Origin: CAVVGZ01 sp963841845
GTDB lineage: Bacteria > Chloroflexota > Anaerolineae > Anaerolineales > Anaerolineaceae
Direction: 5' to 3'
Assembly (NCBI GenBank): GCA_963841845.1
Contig: CAWJEG010000005.1
Coordinates: forward strand, 310,001 to 374,000
Length of the DNA: 64,000 bases
This document shows, one piece after another, positions 18,452 through 28,494 of the stretch; positions within the stretch are counted from its first letter, which is position 1; each line of letters begins with the position of its first letter. The notes beneath the pieces were generated by a model. That model searched no databases, was not told the DNA's origin, and saw only the letters and a program-made list of their open reading frames with translations. Both the position numbers and the translations under genes were made by a program.

Positions 18452-20625
18452 ATGAACCAAATAAATCGTGAAATTCCAAATAATTTCAACCTTCCCCGTC
18501 GGATAAACAAGTTGGGACAGCTTGCTTATAACTTGTGGTGGGTTTGGAATTCGGAAGCACAAATTCTCTTTCCCTTAATAGATAGAACCTTATGGGATAC
18601 TCTATACCACAATCCCGTCGCCTTTCTTCACCAGGTAAGCCGCCCAAACCTTAATGCCGTGATTCAAAATTCATATTATCTGGATATCTATGACCGGGTA
18701 ATGAAATGCTTTGATGAACTACCGCAGACCGATGGATCCTGGTACAACCGTACTTATCCTCATATCAAGGATAAACTTGTTGCTTATTTTTCATTCGAAT
18801 TTGGACTGCACGAATCCTTGCAGGTTTATGCCGGTGGCCTGGGTGTCTTATCGGGAGACCATCTCAAGGAAGCCAGTGACCTGGGCATACCAATGGTTGG
18901 AATTGGATTTATCTATAACAAGGGCTACTTCTCACAGGCGATTACTGAAGACGGTTGGCAGGAAACCCGCAATGTGCACCTGAATTTTTCTGAAATGCCC
19001 TTAATTTCTTTGACCGATGAAAATAACAATCCATTGATGATTTCCATTGTACTGGCAGGACGTACTGTGAGTGCACGCATCTGGGAAGTACGCGTTGGAC
19101 GCATCCCACTCTATCTGCTGGATACAAACGTTGACCAGAATTCTGAAACGGACCGTAATCTGACAGCCCAGTTATATAGTAATGACCCGGAAATTAGGAT
19201 CTCCCAGGAAATCCTGCTTGGCATCGGCGGGGTGCGGGCATTGAGAAAGCTTGGATACTCACCTGATGTTTGGCATATGAATGAAGGACATTCAGCCTTC
19301 CTGATTCTGGAAAGAATACAGGAATTTATGCGCCAGGGGTTGAGTTATGATGAAGCCAGTAAGATTGTTAAAGCTACCGATATTTTTACAACCCATACTC
19401 CCGTTCCCGCAGGTAATGATCAATTCCCGACCTGGTTGGTTGATAAGTATTTTTCCGCCTACTGGGAAGCGAATAAACTAACCCGGGATGAATTCATTTC
19501 CCTTGCCAAACACGCACAGCCCTGGGGAGAGACATTCTCCATGCCTGTGCTGGCATTAAAATTATCTGATCAGAGGAATGCAGTGTCTGAGCTTCACGGG
19601 CAAGTCTCCCGGCAATGTGGCAATTTCTCTGGCCGGACAAAAAAATTGAGGATGTTCCCATTACGCATATCACCAATGGTATCCATACCGGTAGTTGGAT
19701 ATCCCGTGAACTCCTCAGCCTCTTCGAAAAATACCTTGGCAGCGATTGGATGGAGAATCTGGATGATCTCGATATGTGGGCAAAGATAGATTCGATACCG
19801 GATGCGGAACTCTGGAATGTCCGCAGGTATTTAAAAAGAAAATTAGTCAGCTTTGCGACTGAACGGATCCGCAAACAATGGTTATCCGGTTCAATCCACG
19901 CAGTCCAGACCATTGCGGGCGGGGTTATGCTGAATTCTCAACCGCTGACAATCGGTTTTGCCCGGCGCTTTGCCACCTATAAACGCAGTACACTCATCTT
20001 ACGCGATTATGAGCGGTTAATGAATATTATCAACAATCCGGAAAGACCCGTCCAGATAATATTTGCAGGAAAATCACATCCTGCCGACGAACCGGGGAAA
20101 TTGCTTATCCAGGATGTATACCGGACCGCTAAAGACTCAAAAATCGCTGGCAGATTGGTATTTATTGAAGATTACGACATGAATGTTGCCCGTCATCTGG
20201 TCCAGGGTGTGGATGTATGGCTGAATACTCCCCGCATCCCCAATGAAGCCTCCGGCACATCAGGCATGAAGGCAGCTTTAAACGGATCGATTAATTGCTC
20301 CATCCTGGATGGTTGGTGGCATGAAGCTTACAACGGCCACAACGGGTGGGCTATTGGCAAAGGAAACATCATTGAGGATTCCAACCAGGCGGATAATGAG
20401 GAGAGCGCCAGTTTATATAACCTTCTGGAGAATGAAATCATCCCCCTGTATTATAGCAATCGAAACGATGAGGGTATTCCAGTAGAATGGATCTCCAGGA
20501 TTAAGGAATCCATTCGCACCCTTGCACCTCAATTCAGCATGCGCAGAATGGTAAAAGAGTACATGACACAGTTGTATGCACCAGCTCTGGAAAGCGCCTG
20601 CCAACCTGAAAAATCCGACATTTAA
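18452..20625 (+). CDS. glgP: Alpha-glucan (glycogen/maltodextrin) phosphorylase, GT35 (frameshifted)
   Basis: The repaired protein is about 724 residues. It starts with a DUF3417-type segment (LPRRINKLGQLAYNLWWVWN), then VYAGGLGVLSGDHLKEASDLG, VWHMNEGHSAF and FTTHTPVPAGND. The frame is lost at about 19612 in 'cccggcaatgtgg'; restoring one A gives VSRQMWQFLWP, the expected family sequence. The second part has THITNGIHTGSW, GFARRFATYKR and the PLP-site region NEASGTSGMKAALNGS with its lysine. It releases glucose 1-phosphate from storage glucans. This is the only clear base loss among the coding frameshifts here; the rest look like gains. Confidence 0.93.
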
Positions 20626-20643
20626 TCTGCCAGAAGGATAATC

Positions 20644-21168
20644 ATGGAATTCATCTTTACACCCGAAGTAATCATGATAGCACTGGGTGTTTTCATCATG
20701 CGCATTATCAACATGGCACTCGATACAGTGCGTATGCTTGTAAATGTGCGCGGCAAAAAAACATTGTCCTGGGTTCTTGGCTTCCTGCAATCGATTGTAT
20801 ATATCCTTGCACTTGCCCCGGTCCTCACCGATTTAAACAATTTCTTGATTGTATTTGGCTATGCTGCAGGGTTTGGTACGGGCAATGTTCTGGGTATGTA
20901 TTTTGAGGAGCGTCTTGCAATTGGCCATCTAAAAATCACCGTTATTTCGTCCACCCGCGGCACTGCCATTATTGAAGAATTACGGAAAAACGAGTTTGCA
21001 GTTACTGAAACTCCCGGACGAGGCAAAGATGGCACGGTTTCAATTATCAGCACAAGTGTTTACCGAAAGAACCTCGGCAAGGTTGAAAAAATTATCCTGG
21101 ATATTGACCAAAACGCATTTATAACTGCGGAGAACGTTCAACCAATCCATCGCGGATTCTGGCGGTAA
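20644..21168 (+). CDS. UPF0316 / DUF5698-DUF2179 membrane protein
   Basis: This 174-residue protein begins with three hydrophobic helices (about 5-75: VIMIALGVFIMRIINMALDTVRM...). A soluble DUF2179 domain with GHLKITVISSTRGTAIIEELR and GKDGTVSIISTSVYRK follows. The length and order match the UPF0316 family. Its function is not established; related DUF2179 domains occur in transporter-like membrane proteins with proposed ligand binding. It starts 18 bp after the phosphorylase stop with an AGAAGGATAATC ribosome site, so it is probably on the same transcript. Confidence 0.85.
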   Translation: MEFIFTPEVIMIALGVFIMRIINMALDTVRMLVNVRGKKTLSWVLGFLQSIVYILALAPVLTDLNNFLIVFGYAAGFGTGNVLGMYFEERLAIGHLKITVISSTRGTAIIEELRKNEFAVTETPGRGKDGTVSIISTSVYRKNLGKVEKIILDIDQNAFITAENVQPIHRGFWR

Positions 21169-21202
21169 GCAAACCTCCTATCCGGAGAATTGTTAGCCGC
21201 TA

Positions 21203-22552
21203 TTATTCCGGTCTTTCCACACCTCGAACGATTAATTGCAGTCCTCGAACCTGGACAACCTCAATCCGCGATCCCCTGCCGAGATAGCTTCCCTTTCCGG
21301 AAAGCTCCGCACTCCACAATTCTCCCGCAACCTGTACCTGCCCGGATGGATCCAAATCAACTGTGACAACACCAGTCTTTCCTGGAAGCGATTCTCTTCC
21401 GATCCGGATTGGGGAACGTTGTGCTTTAATGGCAAATGCGACAATTCCTAAAAAACTGAGAGCGATGAAAATCCCCGTTCCCACTACCAGGGGGACTGAT
21501 ACGGTTGGGAAACCTGGAACCCGCACGGAATTAAACAGGATTAAAGCACCGGTGATGAAAGAAACTGCCCCGGCTATCGTCAATCCACCCAGGGCGGGCG
21601 TTTTAATTTCCAGCACAAAAAGCACAAATGCCAGGATCATAAAAAGGAAACCAAACCAGTTTACAGGTAGGATACCCAACCCGTAGACCGCCAGTAATAA
21701 AGAGGAGACTCCAATAAATCCGGGAATCCAGGCACCCGGATTGGATAGTTCTATAAGGATTGCCTGTATACCGACCGCCAGGAATAAGAAGACCAGATTC
21801 GGATCCACCAGGGTTTTAAAAATCTGCTCAGTCAGGCTATAAGGGACTTCATCAATTTCAGCTAAAGCGGTTATCAATGTTATATCGGTTTCACCCACCC
21901 GAACGATTTTCCCATCCAATTGATTAATTAAATCAGGGATGTCCTCAGCCTTGAGGTCAATCAAACCTGCACTTATGGCTTCATCAACGGTAACTGCTTT
22001 TGCTGAATCAATTGTCTCCTCGGCCAGGCGGATTGCAGCTACACTGCGGTTCGCTGCCAGGGCCCGGACATTGGCTTTCAGCATTTCTTTTGTCTTACTT
22101 TCCATCGTCTTTCCGATATCTTCCCCCTGTGAGCCAACCGGGCTGGCTGCCCCTATCGTTGTTTCAGGAGCCATGGCAGACATATGCCCAGCCAGGGTAA
22201 TCACAGTCCCTGCACTTGCCGCCATTGCGTTGCGCGGTGCTACATAGACAATAACCGGCACCGGGCTGTTGCGAATACTGCTGACTACTTTATTCATCAG
22301 ATCGACACTGCCGCCAGGTGTATTTAATTGCAGGATAACGGCGGCCGCATTGCGATCCTTGGCGGTTTCAATCCCTCTTTCAATATATTCATTGAGAACA
22401 GGTGTGATCGGACCCTCATATTTTAGTAAGATTACCAAAGGGATTTCTGTGTTCGATTGGCTTTCAACAGGATTTACTGCTGTTGTTAAGAACAAACCCG
22501 CCATTTGCAAGGATATGATCAGGTAGAAAATCCGTTTTATGCCTATTATCAT
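21203..22552 (-). CDS. NfeD-family membrane-bound ClpP-class serine protease
   Basis: The 449-residue protein has an N-terminal signal or anchor (MIIGIKRIFYLIISLQMAGLFL). A ClpP-like protease domain follows, with LQLNTPGGSVDLMNKVV and the nucleophile region AMAASAGTVITLAGHMSA, plus a candidate general-base lysine in KEMLKANVRALAANRSVA. Four to five membrane spans come next (about 255-375), and then a C-terminal OB-fold NfeD domain (LPGKTGVVTVDLDPSGQVQVAGELW). This is the long NfeD1b architecture. Such proteases act with SPFH/stomatin proteins on membrane substrates; no stomatin gene lies beside it here. It is convergent with the UPF0316 gene. Confidence 0.92.
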   Translation of the reverse strand: MIIGIKRIFYLIISLQMAGLFLTTAVNPVESQSNTEIPLVILLKYEGPITPVLNEYIERGIETAKDRNAAAVILQLNTPGGSVDLMNKVVSSIRNSPVPVIVYVAPRNAMAASAGTVITLAGHMSAMAPETTIGAASPVGSQGEDIGKTMESKTKEMLKANVRALAANRSVAAIRLAEETIDSAKAVTVDEAISAGLIDLKAEDIPDLINQLDGKIVRVGETDITLITALAEIDEVPYSLTEQIFKTLVDPNLVFLFLAVGIQAILIELSNPGAWIPGFIGVSSLLLAVYGLGILPVNWFGFLFMILAFVLFVLEIKTPALGGLTIAGAVSFITGALILFNSVRVPGFPTVSVPLVVGTGIFIALSFLGIVAFAIKAQRSPIRIGRESLPGKTGVVTVDLDPSGQVQVAGELWSAELSGKGSYLGRGSRIEVVQVRGLQLIVRGVERPE

Positions 22553-22830
22553 TTTGATTTTTCTTGTTCCACATTTTTATTATAATGATTTCCTGTCAAA
22601 CAGAGAACATCACAAATCCCTTTGAGCATGCGCATCTTATCCGAATAATTTAAGCACCGGGTTTTTCTTGTTTTTTTGAAACTGGCATCAGGCTTGCATA
22701 TTAATCAGCATTGCTTATCGGAACTATAATTTAATAGGATTTCCGATGATATATCATTAATTACAATATAGGAACTTTCCTGGCAAACCCAGCGTCTATA
22801 GCATGAAGTTAAACCGGAGGTGAGTAAGTC

Positions 22831-24018
22831 ATGAATAAAACCATGGTTGTTTTACTTGTTCTTTTTGGTGTATCCATGCTGGCGTTATCTATCGTTGTCC
22901 TGGGTTTTAATAATCTACCCTCAAGAAGCGAATCAACTGTAGATCAGACAGTGACTGCTCAAACCATGGCTGCTGCCCAAACCCAGGCAGGTATAAATAC
23001 GATAATTGCAGAACTGACTGAAGCGGTAAAATCTGGCTTGACACCGATTGTGTTTACCGCAACCGTACAGCCTTCCAACAGCCCCACATCTACCAGTGTC
23101 CCATCGACCTCTACGCCTGTACCGCCTCCACCCCAACCCACTTCCGTACCATGTAATTGGATCCAATTTATTGCCGATATTACATACCCTGATAACTCAA
23201 TATTGAGGCCGAATGCCAGTTTTACAAAAACCTGGCGTCTGAAAAATATCGGGTCCTGCACCTGGAATCCAAATTACGCTGTAGTATTTGTAAGCGGCAA
23301 TTCGATGGATGGACCTGCAGCCGTGAAAATTGGAAATTATGTCAATCCGGGTGGCACAATTGATGTTTCCGTAAACCTTACAGCACCGGAAAACGAGGGT
23401 ACCTATACAGGCAACTGGATGCTGCGGAACGATTATGGGCAAAATTTTGGGATTGGGGCAAATGCCAGCAGTCCCTTCTGGGTAAAGATCAAGGTCGAGG
23501 ATTGGGAAGACGTCTCCGATGAGGACTTGCAAAATTTTGCAATATCCTATAAATACGCCGATTGGCGAAGTACAACAGGCAGTCTTCCTGTTCCCGGTTC
23601 AGGTGATGATTTCAAGAACGGATCGGTTATCCAGACAGACGAGCCCGCCTTTGAGAATGGGTATACGGATGATGAACCAACCCTGATCACCATCCCAAGT
23701 GACGGCAGCAGTGGCATGATTACCGGGCATTATCCAGCTGTCCGCATAAACAGCGGCGACAGGTTCCGGTCAATTATCGGCTGCAGTTATGGTTTCGAAG
23801 ATTGTGATGCGACCTTTCAGCTGAATTACAACCTCAAAGACAGCAGCGCAATCTATAACCTGGGATCCTGGCATGAAAAATACGATGGCATGGTTCGGGA
23901 AATCGTTGTGGATCTTAATTCATTGGCAGGAAAGGATGTGGAATTCCACCTGATTGTCAATAACAATGGAGATTCTCATGAAGACCGGGTATTCTGGCTA
24001 ATGCCAGGCATTGATTGA
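22831..24018 (+). CDS. Secreted or anchored protein with NBR1-type FW Ig-like domain
   Basis: The 395-residue protein has one N-terminal membrane segment (MVVLLVLFGVSMLALSIVVL), then a Thr/Ser/Pro-rich linker (NSPTSTSVPSTSTPVPPPPQPT). The four-tryptophan FW domain spans about 109-212: CNWIQFIADITYPDNSILRP, FTKTWRLKNIGSCTWNPNYA, GTYTGNWMLRNDYGQNFG and SSPFWVKIKV. This domain, known from eukaryotic NBR1, is frequent in Chloroflexota surface proteins. The C-terminal 180 residues look like a beta-sandwich of unknown type. A strong GGAGG site precedes the ATG. It is likely an extracellular binding protein; the ligand is unknown. Confidence 0.85.
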   Translation: MNKTMVVLLVLFGVSMLALSIVVLGFNNLPSRSESTVDQTVTAQTMAAAQTQAGINTIIAELTEAVKSGLTPIVFTATVQPSNSPTSTSVPSTSTPVPPPPQPTSVPCNWIQFIADITYPDNSILRPNASFTKTWRLKNIGSCTWNPNYAVVFVSGNSMDGPAAVKIGNYVNPGGTIDVSVNLTAPENEGTYTGNWMLRNDYGQNFGIGANASSPFWVKIKVEDWEDVSDEDLQNFAISYKYADWRSTTGSLPVPGSGDDFKNGSVIQTDEPAFENGYTDDEPTLITIPSDGSSGMITGHYPAVRINSGDRFRSIIGCSYGFEDCDATFQLNYNLKDSSAIYNLGSWHEKYDGMVREIVVDLNSLAGKDVEFHLIVNNNGDSHEDRVFWLMPGID

Positions 24019-24158
24019 TATTTAGCACACCGGAAAATGGTTCCTGATTTCTTTATGGAATTCAAAATGCCAGGGATCCTAATAACAAGCAAAGAATTGA
24101 CCATTCAGAAATAATGAGAAATTATTTTTCTTTACCAGTTAAAAAGGAGGAAATAAAA

Positions 24159-25566
24159 TTGAGAACAAATCAAGATTCCCTGCCAGGTGTCACTGCAAGA
24201 AGCCGGATTTCACCATCGGTGTACATCTCTGCCATGCTGCTTTTTCTAATGGTATTTTTACTATCGTTCCAACCAACCCAGGCAGCTGATACTCCTGCCT
24301 TCGATGTCACCGATGTTATCAAGGATACATCTGTGACAATTTATACGTATAATTTTCCCGCTAATAAAACCTTTACGGTATTGATGGGAAAAGTTGGCAC
24401 AGAGGGGATTGGGGGTATTGACGCAGGGACTTCTGATTCTGGAAGCGGAGGATCTTACGAGGATACCTTCTCCATACCTGCCGAATTAAAAGGTGAACCG
24501 GCTATTGCGATTCGCCTGGAAAGTACTGACGGCTATTACAGTTATAACTGGTTTACAAACGAAGATATATCCAGCGGGGCTGCCACAACATTACCCGCTG
24601 ACCAGGCTGATGAGAATGGAAGCCTGCCCAGCCTGGATATAATTGATGTCAAGGTGGATGAGGCCGTCACAATTCAAACCCACAATTTTCCCCCCAACCA
24701 GACATTTACCGTAACCATGGGGGATATTGCCACAAAAGGAGTAGGAGGAATAGATAGTCACCCAGACATCCTCAGGGGCTGGTGGTGAGTTTACGGAAAC
24801 ATACTCAATTCCTGTGGAATTGAAAGGGGAGGAATTAATTTCCATCCGGCTGGAAAGCGAGCAGGATTACTATGCCTATAACTGGTTTATTAATCAACCA
24901 GCAGCCAGTGACACCCAGGATGGGGCACCAGCAGACGAAAATGGCAGCATTCCAGTCTTCAACATCGTGTCTGTTGTTGAAAATGAATCGGTGACCATCC
25001 AGACCCATGACTTTCCACTTTACCAGACATTCGTAATCAAGATGTCATCCGTAGAGACAAGCGGCACAGGCGGGATTGAAGTGGCAACAACCTATATCAA
25101 GGACCAATCCGAACTTGAACTGACCTACCCTATTCCGAATGAATTGATTGGAAGCGATCAGATCGTCATTTGGATGGTGAGCGATGCAGGATATTACAGC
25201 TATAACTGGTTTTACAATAAGACATTCGCAGGGGAGCAGGAATCAACTGCGTCAGATATAAACGATGAACCAATAAATCCTTACCCTGGTAACCAGACAT
25301 TTGACATTGTCGAGGTGGTTAAGTACCAAAACGTAACCATTCGCACCAATAATTTTCCTGCCAGTAAAGACTTCGTTGTAACCATGGCTGAGTACGGCAA
25401 TGAGGATCAAGGTGGAATCCAAATGGGTACCTTCTACTCAGACCAGGGTGGAACAGTTGAGGAGACATTCCTGATCCCGGCAGCTCTCAAAGGGAAAGAT
25501 AAAATTTCAATCCGGCTGGAAAGTGCCGATGGTATTTACAGCTATAACTGGTTCTACAACAGATAA
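24159..25566 (+). CDS. Secreted protein with four tandem beta-rich repeats (frameshifted)
   Basis: A TTG at 24159 sits 8 bases after a perfect AGGAGG (24145-24150) and is preferred over the upstream ATG at 24114. It gives a signal peptide ending near SFQPTQAADT. Four repeats of about 88-90 residues follow, each built as F(D/N)I.(D/S)V....VTI.T.(N/D)FP...F.V.MG..GT.GIGGI ... IP.EL.G...I.IRLES..GYYSYNWF.N, joined by acidic linkers. A surplus base near 24755 splits repeat 2 (GGID | VTQTSSGAGGEF). No catalytic motif is present. Adhesion or cell-surface structure is inferred. Its neighbour is the FW-domain protein, 95 bp upstream of the region. Confidence 0.75.
24300..25563 (+). repeat. Four protein-level tandem repeats
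   Basis: Repeat units start at about 24300, 24633, 24958 and 25300, and each ends in a YNWF[TIY]N block (near 24560, 24897, 25221 and 25563). Repeats 1 and 4 are the most complete. Repeat 3 has lost several of the central glycines. The spacing is about 325-340 bases. Identity is visible at protein level but low at DNA level, so the expansion is old. Confidence 0.75.
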
Positions 25567-25580
25567 GAATGGATGAGAAG

Positions 25581-25624
25581 AAAAAGAGCCTTGGTGGTGA
25601 AAAAATCACACCAAGGCTCTTTTT
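25581..25624. terminator. Bidirectional intrinsic terminator
   Basis: A 16-bp stem pairs aaaaagagccttggtg (25581-25596) with its complement at 25609-25624 across a 12-base loop. It is flanked by A-run and T-run on opposite ends, so it can stop transcription from both sides. It lies between two convergent genes (stops at 25566 and 25633). Confidence 0.85.
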
Positions 25625-25632
25625 ATATCGAT

Positions 25633-28116
25633 TCAGGGTAGCGGGGCGTAAAAAACCTCATCTCCGTAGGCCAAAAATAACAGCCTGTTTGGTGTCACAG
25701 TAAATGAAGTTACGGGATTTTCTGGCAGCTGTGTCTGCCGGTCCGCCATCGGCATAATTATTTTCTGCAGATTCAACCGCAGGCTAAAATGGTAGATCGA
25801 AGGCTGCATGACATCAAGGATATAAATGGATGAATCGGGCATTTGTGTCGCTTCAATTTGGGAAAAAATAGTGTCTGAAAATGTCAATTGCTGTGACTCT
25901 TCCCCATCTCGATTATCAGTGTATTCTGCTGGATCGGTGCACCTGGTATTACCTGTTGCAACACTATCGTAATTACAGAAAATCATCTTTCCATCTTTAT
26001 GCAGAAGGTAAAGATCGTCGCCATTGATTGAAAAATCTATAGCGTCGCCCATATTCGGTACCGATTCATCAAAATACAGCCTGGGTGGATCGGAGAAATT
26101 TAAGTCTGGTCCATAAATATACCAGACCGCATTGGAAGGGGGATCCATCAAATACAAGGTGTCATTCTGATAATCCATCCCTGAAATCTGTCCCCAATTT
26201 GCATCTGGAGGCGTTAATGTGGTTGAAATTGGATTTTCTCCAGGTATACAATACAATAATTGGCCTGCTGAATCGATTGCCATTACAGTGGCTTTAAGAA
26301 GGTTATTCACAGGCAAAATTGCCATATCTACCAGCGGTCCAATAATTACTGCTCCCATAGGTCCCGGATCGCAAATGAATGAATCATCCAGTTCATAACC
26401 TTGACCGGTTAAAAAGAGTCTTAGAACGTTCCCTTTATTGCTGTCCAGAAGGTAAAGATCGGTTCTATTGGCGGCAATTTTTGTTATATTCACATTGCCA
26501 GGAAAGTTTTGGCCAGTTGCGGATTTAAGAGACACGCGGGCTACACTCTCCATTGAATCCAGCACAGATTGAGCCTGACTGCGGATATCATCTAAAACCT
26601 CAGTTTGGTGGTAATTCTCAGCTTTTTCCACATAATTGAGCGCCTGTGTCCAGGCATTGCGTTGGACAGCAGGATCACTGGAATTTAAAGCCTGCTCGGC
26701 GTACTGCTGCGCCTGTTGAGAATACAGAGCAAATAATTCATCATGACCTCTTTGGATATACACTGTACTGGCAATAACGACAATAATAATTGGCACAGCA
26801 ATAGCAATTATCAGCATGGTGAACGGGGAAACACTCCCACTGAAATCCTCCCTGGTTGGCAGTAATCGTTTGCCTACATCCTTGGTGCCTTCCTCAACCT
26901 TCCCTGCAGTTGCCCGTCCAAAAAACCAGGCTGTGGCCATCTTTTTTTTCAGCTCAGGGGGAAATTCAGGTGTTTGAACCTTCTCAGATTGTCCGTTGAA
27001 TATGGATGCAAATTTATCGTACCTTCCATGGATGCCATTTCTGAGGGTATCGAAAGTGGTTTTTGCCTTCTCAGATAGGATAATTATTTCGGCACCGGTT
27101 TTTATTGAGATCGGTTTTCGATCCTTTGATCTGGGAGCAGTAGATTTCTCCTCCAAACCATTCGTTAATCCGGGTTTTGCTATTGACCCAGGACCACTAT
27201 CTCCGGACGAGGACTGGATATTTCCCGGGGATGGAAAATCATCGCCTTGCTGATCCTCCTTTCCGGATTGTCCAGCCAGACCAAAGGTGGTAAATATTGC
27301 AGGTGTAATTATTTTTTTTCTCAAATCATCGATGGTGCCCGGACTGCCGGGAGATGATTGCGGAGGGGTCACGCCTGGCATTGAACTTACCGCAACACCC
27401 GGTTCGCTGTATCCCGCAGCATTGGTTGAAAATCTTATTGGTTGGACTTCCCCTTTACCTGAGACCATCTGAATCACAGCCGCAGTGAGTTGGCTCGAAA
27501 CCGGAGAAACCAACCTCCTCCGTAATTGGTGATGTGTTTTGAGGTTCATTTGAGCAAGGAGATCTATTTCCCAGCCTTGCGGTGGCTGAGCACATAAAAT
27601 TACAAAATCACCTTTATTAATCGGGACCTGATGGAGGGAATAAGTAATTTTTGTGCTGATCCCTAAATCCCGGGGGTTTGTTGGTAAGGGAGAAAATTTT
27701 TCGGCACCCGAACCGGACAGGATAATCGTGCTTGTTTCTCCTGAATGGAGAAGGTATAGCAGGTTTTGATGGATTACCCCCATATTCAGCACGCCCTGCA
27801 CCGGGCTGCGTCCGCTGACCGCACGCCGGTTGAATTCCAGGATCTGCTTATTCAAATGTTCAGCAACTGACTGCATTGCCAGGGTCACAGATCCGCGGCT
27901 ATTAAAGTATTTGCCAGGGAGTTGGGCGAGCCATTCTTTTTGCCTGATATCAGAAGGAGAAACATCGCCATAAAACGTCAATAACGCAAAGAAAAAATCT
28001 CCTGCCCGCATGCGTTGTGCCCGTTTTGAAGCTGCTGCAATGAACCCGGGCAGGTCAGTTTTTTCTATCGAATCATAAATATTAATGGTTTGAAAAGTAA
28101 GATCGTTCAGTTTCAT
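25633..28116 (-). CDS. PP2C-like domain / transmembrane / beta-propeller protein
   Basis: The 827-residue protein has about 230 N-terminal residues resembling a PP2C/SpoIIE phosphatase fold (AGDFFFALLTFYGDV, VLNMGVIHQNLLYLLHSGETSTIIL, KGDFVILCAQPPQGWE), but the usual metal-binding Asp motifs are missing, so it is probably not catalytic. A polar, Pro/Ser/Gly-rich linker follows, then one membrane span near residue 435 (MLIIAIAVPIIIVVIASTVYI), a short TPR-like or coiled segment, and a C-terminal propeller of repeated LYLLD / LYLMDPP / LYLLHKDGK units. This would be a cytoplasmic sensor-like domain tied to an extracytoplasmic propeller. The function is unknown. Confidence 0.6.
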   Translation of the reverse strand: MKLNDLTFQTINIYDSIEKTDLPGFIAAASKRAQRMRAGDFFFALLTFYGDVSPSDIRQKEWLAQLPGKYFNSRGSVTLAMQSVAEHLNKQILEFNRRAVSGRSPVQGVLNMGVIHQNLLYLLHSGETSTIILSGSGAEKFSPLPTNPRDLGISTKITYSLHQVPINKGDFVILCAQPPQGWEIDLLAQMNLKTHHQLRRRLVSPVSSQLTAAVIQMVSGKGEVQPIRFSTNAAGYSEPGVAVSSMPGVTPPQSSPGSPGTIDDLRKKIITPAIFTTFGLAGQSGKEDQQGDDFPSPGNIQSSSGDSGPGSIAKPGLTNGLEEKSTAPRSKDRKPISIKTGAEIIILSEKAKTTFDTLRNGIHGRYDKFASIFNGQSEKVQTPEFPPELKKKMATAWFFGRATAGKVEEGTKDVGKRLLPTREDFSGSVSPFTMLIIAIAVPIIIVVIASTVYIQRGHDELFALYSQQAQQYAEQALNSSDPAVQRNAWTQALNYVEKAENYHQTEVLDDIRSQAQSVLDSMESVARVSLKSATGQNFPGNVNITKIAANRTDLYLLDSNKGNVLRLFLTGQGYELDDSFICDPGPMGAVIIGPLVDMAILPVNNLLKATVMAIDSAGQLLYCIPGENPISTTLTPPDANWGQISGMDYQNDTLYLMDPPSNAVWYIYGPDLNFSDPPRLYFDESVPNMGDAIDFSINGDDLYLLHKDGKMIFCNYDSVATGNTRCTDPAEYTDNRDGEESQQLTFSDTIFSQIEATQMPDSSIYILDVMQPSIYHFSLRLNLQKIIMPMADRQTQLPENPVTSFTVTPNRLLFLAYGDEVFYAPLP

Positions 28117-28494
28117 AAGGGATGGTTCAAGAAAAACATACTTTCTTGTGATTATACTTCACTGCGTATTAATTAGCTTATGGATGGTTTGTATGATTCG
28201 CTCGTCCTCCACCGCTGGATAAGGCGGTTCTGAACTTGTAACCGGTTTAATGTGTTGTTTCCAGTCGATATCCTATTTATACCTACCCCGGGCAAATTTT
28301 CTTGCATTTCCCCCAACCTCCACTAACTGGGAACCGCCTGGTTTGATGTTTCTACCCATGCAGTTCATCCCTGATCGTGCAGACGGAAATATCCCCCGCG
28401 GGCCAAAAGGGGTTTTCATGATGGACATTTGCAGATCATTCACAATCCAATTTTGGATATTCGGGGGTTTAGATCTTTCCGGTCTTCATAGAGT
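28117..28494. other. Intergenic stretch, 378 bp
   Basis: The stretch lies between the start of the PP2C-like gene and the stop of the sulfotransferase gene, both on the minus strand. It should therefore hold the promoter of the former. I see no tRNA, convincing terminator or conserved small gene. An 82-codon plus-strand frame (28250-28498) has no ribosome site and no recognisable family. Confidence 0.4.

Noticed and set aside
24114..24158. ATG at 24114 as the start of the four-repeat protein
   Set aside because: It has no ribosome site, and it places charged residues ahead of the signal peptide; TTG 24159 has a perfect AGGAGG 8 bases upstream.
28117..28494. Possible tRNA or small RNA gene in the gap
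   Set aside because: No cloverleaf or T-loop consensus could be assembled from the sequence.
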